Translations under genes and position numbers: made by a program
NCBI GenBank assembly: GCA_963766765.1
Contig: CAVYBR010000012.1
Span: 29,070-93,069 of the forward strand
Reading direction: 5' to 3'
Length of the DNA stretch: 64,000 nt
Source: JACCQS01 sp963766765
GTDB taxonomy: Bacteria; Actinomycetota; Actinomycetes; Mycobacteriales; Geodermatophilaceae
Shown here: positions 8,526 through 16,500 of the stretch, in pieces
Position numbering within the stretch: the first letter of the stretch is position 1
Layout of the letters: each line of letters begins with the position of its first letter
Notes under the pieces: model-generated
Database searches by the model: none
What the model saw: only the letters and a program-made list of their open reading frames with translations
What the model was told of the DNA's origin: nothing

Positions 8526-9387
8526 CTAGCCGGCGACTGCCACGCCGTCCAGGAACGTCAGGATCCGCGCGGCGGCAGTCTCTTCGGTCTGCTCCGCCAC
8601 CGGCACGTCCCAGTACTCGACGTTGGGCAGGCACTCCTGCAGGTAGCGAGCCGCAGAGGGTGCGTGCGACTCGTCCTGTCCCGGCACGATCAACGCGGGG
8701 ATGTCGAGCGTCAGCAGATCCTCCGGCTCGGCCCCCGGGACCGTGTCACGGTCGAACATCAGCCGGTCCAGGCCGGTCACGACAGCGCCGTAGCGATCCG
8801 GATCGAAAGTGGCGTACGCGTCGGCGAATGCAGGGTCGGTCCGGATCACGCTCGCCCAGGGCCCGACCCGGGGGTCGGCGCTGAACCCCGAGTCAGATCC
8901 CCGAACCAACTCGACGACCTGCGCGAGCCCGCGTTCGTGGACAAAGGCCAAGTGTTCGACGAAACGGGCGTGCTGCTTCATCCGGTACTTGACACCGCCG
9001 GCCGGGGAGAAGAGCACCATGCTCGAAACCCGCTCGGGGTGGGCGATTCCGCAGGCGAGCGACCGTCGAGCAGCCGACGCAGCCACCCATGAGATGCGCT
9101 CGGTCGATCCCGAGGTGATCGAGCAGCGCCGTGCCCTGAGCCACGTAGTCCGCCCAGGCGATTCGCTCGACTCGACCGCCGGACTCCCCGGACTCGCGCC
9201 GATCGAAGGTGATGCACGTGTAGCGCTGGTTCAGCTGCTCGAGCAGCGCCAGGCGGCGGTAGATGCCGACTGTTCGCCAACTGTCCAGCGTCGAGTCGAA
9301 GCCGCCCGGTGAGAACATCAGCAGCGGCGCACCGGAGCCGGTCACCTCGTAGCGCGTGATGATCCCGTCGAGGACGGCTGTCGGCAC
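8526..9387 (-). pseudogene. alpha/beta hydrolase with cysteine nucleophile elbow, one frameshift
   Basis: Repairing one shift near 9065 gives a protein of about 286 residues. The N-terminal part contains LLMFSPGGFDS (oxyanion-hole region) and TFDRRESGESGG. The nucleophile elbow reads GGCVGCS, a GxCxG form as in dienelactone hydrolases rather than GxSxG. The acid and base lie in IPALIVPGQDESHAPS in the C-terminal half. It is the last gene of the minus-strand Rieske/PanB-like unit. A role in opening a ring or lactone, or in C-C bond hydrolysis in the aromatic pathway, is plausible but not proven. Confidence 0.7.
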
Positions 9388-9414
9388 CTTGTGTTCCTCT
9401 CGCTCGATCTCGGG

Positions 9415-10269
9415 CTACGCGGTCGGGTCGGTCCAGTCACTCCGGGGTGGGACGGGGATCCCGCCGGGCAGCTGACGCCCGGCCCGGACATCCTCGGCGT
9501 ACCGGGTCAGCGCATCGAGCGTGGTTTGGGCGACATTCGCGTACGTGTCCGGCGGGTCGTCGATGGCTGATGCCGCGTAGCCGATTGCGGCGTGCGCCAT
9601 GCGCATTCGGCCGTCCAGCCACGGTCCGCCGCCGAAGCCGCCCAGCACCGGGATCGAGACCGCCTCCACGACTGCCGCACCCACGACCGGCCCGGAGTTG
9701 GTGAAGTTGAGCAGAGCAGCACCCGCGTCTTCCAGGCGCTTGGCCTCGGCGATCAGCTCGTCCTTGAGCTCGATCGGGACCGTGTCCTTTGCCGATGGAA
9801 TGGCGTTGTACTCCACGCCGTAGCGCAGCGCGGTCTGCGGCGTGATGCCGAACTGCGCGAAGACCGGGATGCCGGCCCGGGTGACCGCCTCCACGGCTTC
9901 GAGATGATCTGCGGCGGCGTCGAGTTTCACCAGGTCGACCCCGGCCTCCTTTACGAAGCGAATCGCTGCCCGTACGGCGCTGTCCGTACCTTCCTGCAGC
10001 GGGCCGAACGGGAAGTCGGCGCTCACCAGGGCCCGGCGCACCCCGCGGCGTACCGCCTGGGCGACGGTGATCATCTGATCCATCGTGATCTCGAACGGAT
10101 TGTCATGGCCCCAGAGATTCACACCGACCGTGTCACCGACGCTGACGATCTCCACGCCGGCACGATCCACGATGCGCGCGATCTGGTAGTCCCAGGCGAC
10201 AACGCCGACGATCTTGTCGCCGCGATCCTTCATCAGTTGGAGGTCGCGCAGGCTGATCTTGGTTCCCAT
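9415..10269 (-). CDS. PanB-like (3-methyl-2-oxobutanoate hydroxymethyltransferase family) protein
   Basis: This 284-residue protein has the PEP-mutase/ketopantoate hydroxymethyltransferase barrel. Metal-binding aspartates are visible at Asp46 (SVGDTVG) and Asp85 (VSADFPFG), and Lys115 is in place (DLVKLDAA), but the glutamate that follows the lysine by two positions in PanB is Asp117 here. The C-terminal IPVLGGFGGGPWLDGR is unlike the usual GIGAGP loop. These changes, and its place directly after a Rieske oxygenase and an unknown protein, argue that it is not a pantothenate enzyme but an aldol/retro-aldol or related enzyme of the island. Its ATG is six bases after the preceding stop. Confidence 0.72.
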   Translation of the reverse strand: MGTKISLRDLQLMKDRGDKIVGVVAWDYQIARIVDRAGVEIVSVGDTVGVNLWGHDNPFEITMDQMITVAQAVRRGVRRALVSADFPFGPLQEGTDSAVRAAIRFVKEAGVDLVKLDAAADHLEAVEAVTRAGIPVFAQFGITPQTALRYGVEYNAIPSAKDTVPIELKDELIAEAKRLEDAGAALLNFTNSGPVVGAAVVEAVSIPVLGGFGGGPWLDGRMRMAHAAIGYAASAIDDPPDTYANVAQTTLDALTRYAEDVRAGRQLPGGIPVPPRSDWTDPTA

Positions 10270-10275
10270 GTCGGG

Positions 10276-10795
10276 TCAGGCTCGGAGGGCGGTGAGCAAC
10301 TCGGTGATGTCGCTCGTCCTCGGCGAAGGGCAGCAGCACCCGGGCATGCGGGCGCAGCGCGACCACCGCTTCGTCGGCCTCGAGGCCCTTGCCCAGGATC
10401 ACCCCGGCGGTCATGATCCCGCGTTCGAAACACGCCTGGCCGACGATCGAGGCCGAGGCCGCACCGGCGTCCTCGGTGGCGATCAACACGACGACGTCGG
10501 CGTCGGTCAGCTGCTCGTCCAAGGACGCCGGCGTCCCGTCGATGCCGCGCAGCACCAGGTCATCGACCGACATCGTCGCGCTGTCGCCATCGGGCGCAAC
10601 GCCGTCGCAGACGAAGAAGCGGGCGCTGGACCAGTCGTCGGCAGACACCTGCCGCGCTACCTCGGCTGCCCCGGCATCCAAGGCGATGACTCGCGCGGCG
10701 CGGGCCGGGGCGATCGGCGCGTCGATCCGGTAGGCAGCCTCCGCCGCGGAGGCGGCCCGCGCGCAGCTGCTCAGGAGCATCCCTGGGGTACTCAT
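10276..10795 (-). pseudogene. conserved protein of unknown function between Rieske and PanB-like genes, frameshifted near its end
   Basis: The frame runs from ATG at 10795, one base after the Rieske stop, to near 10320. There a one-base shift is needed to reach the natural end DITELLTALRA and TGA at 10276, giving about 172 residues. It has an alpha/beta pattern with a strand-turn segment DADVVVLIATEDAGAAS and then GIMTAGVILG, reminiscent of a Rossmann or tubulin-like fold. No catalytic motif is recognised. Because it is translationally coupled to the oxygenase it probably works in the same pathway. Function unknown. Confidence 0.6.
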
Positions 10796-10796
10796 C

Positions 10797-12083
10797 TCAT
10801 ACCGAGGTGATGGGCACGCCGGGAGTCACCTTCACCGCGTCCCGGCAGTACTCCATGAACGACTCAGCCTGGGGCAGCACGATCGCCGCGGATCGGACGT
10901 GGTGGTGCGCCGGGTCCACTCCGGGGGGAGTGATGCCCTCATCGCGCAGGGCGACCACCGCCTTTCGCAGCTTCTGCCGTGCCTTGATGATGCCGCTGTC
11001 GGCCGGAACCAACCGCTCTTTGCTGCGGTTCACGATCGGCCCCATGCTCTCCTGCAACGACGAGTCCTGGATGGCGATTCCCTTGATCCCGGAGTAGTGC
11101 TCGCTGCGCTTCTGCGCCTCACGATCCATCAGGTAGTCGTTGTCCAGGTTGGCCACCGGACGGTAGGTGCCGGGAATGTTCTCGCTGTGTACGCCGTGGC
11201 CGTCGAGCATCGCCTGTCGTTCGGCGGCGCTGAGCGGTCGGATCGGGTGGTAGTCGAAGCTGTACGCCCAGCAGTTCTCGTCGTCGATCGGCACCCAGAA
11301 GTGGCCATGGATCGGGTGGTCGCTGCGCGGCGGCACCATGGTGAAGTTGGGCATCACCCACGGCGTGATGCGCCAGTAGTAGGTGCCCTCCTCGGCATTG
11401 CGCCGGGCACCGACGAACAGCCCGCCGTCGCTGTCGGCGACTTCGAAGAATGGCTTCTTGTCGCGCTCGTTGTACTCGTTCCCCTTGGCGCCCTTGAACA
11501 ACGGGTCGTTCTTGAGCCCGCCGGAGTGCAGGAAGGTCACATGGCTGGAGTCGATCCCACCCTCGAAGGCCTGCAGCCAGTTGCACTGCTGCCACCGCTT
11601 CGAGGTGTAGGTGTTCTCCGGCGGCACCTGGGTGAACTCGAACTCCGGCAACGGCGGCTGCTTGTCCTTGGCGCCCATGTAGGTCCACAGCACGTCGCCG
11701 ATCTTGACCAGCGGGTAGGCGGTGAGCTTGACGTTCTCGCAGAAGGTGCTGTTGTCCGCCTCCGACGGAACCTCGACGCACTGCCCCGTCACGTCGTACT
11801 TCCACCCGTGATAGGCGCAGCGCAGGCCCGACTCCTCGTTGCGGCCGAACCATAGGGACACCCCGCGGTGGGCACAGAACTCGTCGATCAGTCCGTACCG
11901 GCCGTCGCTGTCCCGGATCGCCAAGAGACGCTCGGAGAGGAGTTTGACGCGCACGGGCGGGCAGTCGTTCTCCGGAAGCTCCTCGGCCAGCAGGGCCGGC
12001 ATCCAGTACTGCCGGAACAGTTGCCCCATCGGGGCCTTCGGCCCGGTCTGAGTCAGGAGTTCGTTGATGTCCGGACGAAGCAC
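10797..12083 (-). CDS. Rieske aromatic-ring-hydroxylating oxygenase, phthalate 4,5-dioxygenase-like
   Basis: This 428-residue oxygenase component has the Rieske [2Fe-2S] ligands Cys70-x-His72 and Cys89-x2-His92 (CAHRG and CAYHGWKYD). The mononuclear iron site is in FEGGIDSSHVTFLH, with the third carboxylate expected near NLDNDYLMDR. The C-terminal IQDSSLQESMGPI and RSKERL are typical of the phthalate-4,5-dioxygenase/vanillate-demethylase branch. It would hydroxylate phthalate or a substituted analogue, giving the substrate line of the PhtD-like decarboxylase. The GTG start at 12083 has AGGAG six bases upstream. The enzyme is cytoplasmic and needs the ferredoxin upstream and an NADH-dependent reductase. 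The exact substrate could be another aryl carboxylate or methoxyarene. Confidence 0.85.
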   Translation of the reverse strand: MLRPDINELLTQTGPKAPMGQLFRQYWMPALLAEELPENDCPPVRVKLLSERLLAIRDSDGRYGLIDEFCAHRGVSLWFGRNEESGLRCAYHGWKYDVTGQCVEVPSEADNSTFCENVKLTAYPLVKIGDVLWTYMGAKDKQPPLPEFEFTQVPPENTYTSKRWQQCNWLQAFEGGIDSSHVTFLHSGGLKNDPLFKGAKGNEYNERDKKPFFEVADSDGGLFVGARRNAEEGTYYWRITPWVMPNFTMVPPRSDHPIHGHFWVPIDDENCWAYSFDYHPIRPLSAAERQAMLDGHGVHSENIPGTYRPVANLDNDYLMDREAQKRSEHYSGIKGIAIQDSSLQESMGPIVNRSKERLVPADSGIIKARQKLRKAVVALRDEGITPPGVDPAHHHVRSAAIVLPQAESFMEYCRDAVKVTPGVPITSV

Positions 12084-12198
12084 GGGTACTCCTTTTCGCG
12101 GGTCGGCCGGTGGCCGACTTCCCGGTGTCCAAGTGGGATAGGGCTAACTGTCATACCTTTGATCTGCCGTGTCAACCCGCGAGCCCCGCAGAGCGTGC

Positions 12199-12522
12199 TC
12201 ACGGCTGATCAGGTGGGATGTCAACGGTCAGGCCATCGAGCTCGGGGCTCATCTTGATCTGGCAGGACAGCCGGCTGCCGTCGCGCCGTTCGGTCACGGC
12301 CATGTCGAGCAGATCCTCCTCGAGCTCGTTCGGCGTCCCGAGCAGCCCGGAGAATTCTTCCCTGACCCAGACATGGCAGGTCGCGCACGAGGCGTTGCCA
12401 CCGCATTCGCCGATGATGCCCGGCACACCATTGCGCTTGGCCGTGGCCATGACCGAGTCGCCGACGGTTGCCTCGATGGCATGCTCCTGGCCGGCGTCGC
12501 CCACATAGATGACCTTGGGCAC
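12199..12522 (-). CDS. [2Fe-2S] ferredoxin, adrenodoxin/putidaredoxin type
   Basis: This 107-residue electron carrier has cluster ligands Cys40, Cys46, Cys49 and Cys87 in the pattern Cx5Cx2C...C (CGGNASCATC, then LSCQI). The GTG at 12522 gives the usual family N-terminus PKVIYV and is preceded by AGGAGG, though only three bases away; an upstream ATG would add a non-conserved leader. It lies 115 bases upstream of the oxygenase on the same strand and is divergent from the GntR regulator. It replaces the fused ferredoxin domain that classical phthalate dioxygenase reductases carry, implying a three-component oxygenase with the FAD reductase at 0.8-2.0 kb. Confidence 0.88.
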   Translation of the reverse strand: MPKVIYVGDAGQEHAIEATVGDSVMATAKRNGVPGIIGECGGNASCATCHVWVREEFSGLLGTPNELEEDLLDMAVTERRDGSRLSCQIKMSPELDGLTVDIPPDQP

Positions 12523-12597
12523 TGGCCTCCTGTCCCCTCCGATGAGCGTTCCGGGAGTGACGAGGTCACGGCTCATCCTTGAACGCAGCCGTGTTAA

Positions 12598-12616
12598 TGG
12601 TCTGTCCATTAGACCA
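12598..12616. promoter_or_regulatory. candidate operator for the FCD-type GntR regulator, site 2
   Basis: TGGTCTGTCCATTAGACCA is a near-perfect 19-bp dyad (outer TGGTCT/TAGACCA arms). It lies between the divergent ferredoxin and GntR genes, 76 bases upstream of the ferredoxin start and 91 upstream of the regulator start. Together with the related site at 5913-5931 it fits autoregulation plus control of both catabolic units. Confidence 0.6.
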
Positions 12617-12706
12617 CCTGATGCCGAGGATCCGACGCCAGCCGCAATTGGTCACAAAGGTATGTTGTTAATCCCTTTGCAGGTTCCTGCTACCTACTAT
12701 GTGTGA

Positions 12707-13510
12707 GTGACCGTGGGACAACCGAGTGCAAACCCCCTGAGCGATCACCGGGCCAAGGCCAAGGGGGACTTGCTGAGCAAGGTCAGCAGCGGCCGGATCT
12801 CTGAGGTGATCGTCGACCAGATCCGACTGCTGATGCGGCAGGGGCAGCTCACCGCCGGCGATCGGTTGCCGCCCGAGCGAGAGCTCTGCGAGCGTTTCGG
12901 CGTCAGCCGGGTGACCGTGCGTGAGGCGCTGCGGGTCCTCGAGGCGAACGGCCTGGTCGAGATCCGCGTCGGCGCCCGCGGCGGCACGTACGTCACCGCC
13001 CCCAGCAGTCGTCTCGTCGGTGAGGGCATCGCCGACCTGATCACGCTGGCGACCCTGAGCGCCGTCGAGGTCACCGAGGCGCGCTTGGTCTTCGAACTCG
13101 GCATCGTTCCGCTCGTCTGCGAGCGCGCTACCGAGGCTGACACCGCGGCGCTGTACGAGATCTGCGACCGAAGCCACGCCGCGCTCGAGGGCGACGACTT
13201 CCCGCTCGAGCTCTCGGCCGAGTGGCACACCCGCTACGCGCAGTCGGCGCACAACCGCGCGATCACCATGCTCGTGGAATCCCTGCACGGGCCATTGCTG
13301 ATGTCACTGGAGCGGGCCCGCGACGTGGCTCCGCTGCACGGCCGCCGAGGGGTCGAGGAGCATCGCGCCCTCGTCGACGCGATCGTCGCCCGCGATGTCG
13401 CACGGGCCACCGAGCTGATGAGTACGCACCTGACCCGCACCGCCGAGCGGCTTGCCGCCGTCGAGGCCGGCACCCCCTCGGCTGCGTCCACCCAGCGTGA
13501 GGTCGGCTGA
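12707..13510 (+). CDS. GntR-family transcriptional regulator, FCD (FadR-like) subfamily
   Basis: This 267-residue regulator has an N-terminal winged helix at about residues 30-100, with the family signature LPPERELCERFGVSRVTVREAL and the wing GGTYV. The C-terminal FCD all-helical ligand domain has potential metal-binding histidines in EWHTRYAQSAHN, EEHRALVDAI and STHLTR. FCD regulators usually sense an organic-acid intermediate and repress their neighbours. It is transcribed divergently from the ferredoxin-Rieske-PanB unit with an inverted repeat in the gap, so it most likely controls this unit. GTG at 12707 is used; no strong ribosome site is visible. Confidence 0.88.
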   Translation: MTVGQPSANPLSDHRAKAKGDLLSKVSSGRISEVIVDQIRLLMRQGQLTAGDRLPPERELCERFGVSRVTVREALRVLEANGLVEIRVGARGGTYVTAPSSRLVGEGIADLITLATLSAVEVTEARLVFELGIVPLVCERATEADTAALYEICDRSHAALEGDDFPLELSAEWHTRYAQSAHNRAITMLVESLHGPLLMSLERARDVAPLHGRRGVEEHRALVDAIVARDVARATELMSTHLTRTAERLAAVEAGTPSAASTQREVG

Positions 13511-13521
13511 CTTCCACCACC

Positions 13522-16500
13522 TCAGCTGCGGGCCAGCATCTCCCGGAGCACCCGTACGGCGACCACGAGCGTGGCCAGGTCTTGTGAGTCGCCGCTGACG
13601 ATGTCGGCAAGCATCGCGACGGCTCGCCGTTGGGGGTCCGCCGTACGCGCTGACCAGTCCTTGAACCGGGCCGGCGCATCATCGCCCTCGGCGCCGCACT
13701 GCAGGACATCGGCGGTCAGCTCGGCATGGAGGGCGTTGAAATCGTCGCGCAGTGTGGCTCGAGACATCGCCTTCCAACGGCTGTTGCGCGGCAGCGCGAT
13801 GATCCGCTCCAACATCGCGGACAGTGCTAGCTCCTCGGCGAGGAAGTGGTAGACCTCGCCGACCTCGCGCAGCGTGTGGTGGGTTTCCGTCGCGACCTTC
13901 ACGATGTCCAGAGCGGCGATCGCCTTGGGGAAGGTGGCGATCCGAGCCGCCTGCTCGGCCGGGACACCCGCCCGCTCCAGCTCGGCCCTGCGCTTCGCGT
14001 AGGACTCGGCGTCGCTGCCCCGCATCTGCTCGGGCAGGAGCTGCAGCACCTCGGCCGCGCCATCCCGGTAGCGCGAGACCTCCTCGCCGATGTCCACCGG
14101 TTGCGCCGCATGCAGCATCAGCCATCGAGTGGAGCGCTCGGAGAGTCTGGTCGCTTCCAGCCGCATCGTCGCCTGGACGGCTGCCGGGACGACGTTGTCC
14201 AGCGCCGCGGCTTGGGCCCAGACCTCGGCCACTCCGAAGATCGCGCATGAGGCGACGTGGCCCCGCACGAGTTCGTCGAGCGCAGCCCCGGATTCCTCCT
14301 GGAGCCGGAAGATTCCGGTGACGCCGGCGACGTTGATGGTCGTGTTGACCAGCCCGGTCGTGACGATCTCGCGACGCAGGGGATGGGTGTCCATCTGGTC
14401 CTGGTAGCGCTCCCGGACGAGGCTGGGGAAGTAGTCGTAGAGGATGTGGTGCACGGCGGGATCGTCCGGGAGATCGGAGTCCACCAGCACGTCGGCGAGC
14501 TCGATCTTGCTGTAGGCCAACAGAACTGAGAGCTCCGGTCCGGTGAGGCCGATGCCGTCCCTCGCCCGCTCGGACAACACGCGGTCGTTCGGTAGGAACT
14601 CGATGGCGCGGTTGAGCCTGCCTTCGTGGACGAGGTGCCGGATATAGCGTTGAGCGACGTCGACCATCTGGGCCGCATAGATCGCCTCGTTGGCCAGAGC
14701 GGCGTTCTGGTTGTAGTTGTCGGCCAGCACCAACTCGCCTACCTCGTCGGTCATCTCGGCGAGAATCTCCGAGCGCGCGGCGTTGTCGATCAGGCCGTCG
14801 TCGCGGACGCGATTGAGCAGGATCTTGATGTTGACCTCGTGGTCGGAGGTATCCACGCCGGCCGAGTTGTCGATCGCGTCGGTGTTGATCCGGCCACCGG
14901 CAAGTGCGTACTCGATGCGGCCCAGCTGCGTGAGACCGAGGTTGCCGCCCTCACCGACCACCTTCACGCGCAGCTCAGATCCGTTCACCCGGATCGCATC
15001 GTTGGCGCGATCGCCGACCTCGATGTCGTTCTCGCTCGACGCCTTGACGTAGGTACCGATCCCGCCGTTCCACAGAAGGTCGGCCGGCGCTTGCAGGATC
15101 GCCTTCATCAGCTCGGCCGGTGTCAGGGCCGAGGGTCCGGAGGAGCCCGCTGAATCGTCTGATCCAGAACCGGCGTCGACCTGTAATCCGAGGGCCATCC
15201 GCATCTCCGGCGAGATCGGGATGGACTTCGCCGACCGCGGCCAGACACCCCCACCCGCACTGATCAGCTCGCTGTCGTATTCAGCCCAACTCGAGCGCGG
15301 CAACTCGAACAGCCGCTTCCGCTCGGTGTGAGAGATCGCCGCGTCCGGGTTCGGGTCGATGAAGATGTGCCGGTGGTCGAAGGCGGCGAGCAGCCGAATG
15401 TGTTCTGACAGCAGCATGCCGTTGCCGAAGACGTCCCCGGACATGTCGCCGATGCCGACCACGGTGAAGTCCTGGGTCTGGGTGTCATGGCCCATCTCGC
15501 GAAAGTGCCGCTGCACCGACTCCCACGCACCTCGCGCAGTGATGCCCATCGCCTTGTGGTCGTACCCGACCGAGCCACCCGACGCGAAGGCGTCACCGAG
15601 CCAGAAGCCGTACGAAATGGCGACGTCGTTGGCGATGTCGGAGAACGTCGCGGTTCCCTTGTCAGCGGCGACGACGAGGTAGGTGTCGTCACCGTCGTGC
15701 CGTACGACAGCTTCTGGCGGTTCGACCTTCCCGTTGACGAGATTGTCGGTGATGTCGAGCAGCGCACCGATGAAGATGCGGTAGCAGGCGATGCCTTCGG
15801 CTTGCCATGCGTCACGGTCGGTGGGGTCCACCGGCGCTCGCACGACGAAGCCGCCCTTCGCCCCGGTGGGCACGATCACGGTGTTCTTGACGGTCTGCGC
15901 CTTGACCAAGCCCAAGATCTCGGTACGGAGATCCTCGCGACGATCCGACCAGCGCAAGCCACCGCGGGCGACCGCGCCGAATCGCAGATGCACGCCCTCA
16001 ACGCGCGGCGAGTAGACCCAGATCTCGCGGGCCGGCCTGGGTTCGGGCAGGTCCGGCACCTGGGCCGGGTCGAACTTGAACGAGATGTAGCTCTTGGTCT
16101 TCCGCGTGCCGGCTTCGTCCACAGTGGACTGGTAGAAGTTGGTCCGCTGGGTGGCGTGGACGATGCGGCTCAGCGAGGACAGGATGCGGTCTTCGTCCAG
16201 GCTGCTGACCTTGCCGAGCGCCTCGACGATCTGCAGTCGTATCGCTTCCTCGTCCGCCGCCCGGTCGCCGACATATGCCGGATCGAAGCGAATCTCGAAT
16301 CGGCGCACGAGGAGCTTGGTCGTCTCGACGTTTCGGACCAGGGCTTGCTCGATGTAGACCTGGCTGAAGGTCAGTCCGCCCTGCCGCAGGTAGCGGACGT
16401 AGGCCCGTAACACCGCGACCAGTCGCCAAGGGATGTCCCCGGCGGTGACCAGGGCGTTGAACCCGTCATCCTCCGCTTCGCCGGACCAGATCGCGGCGAA

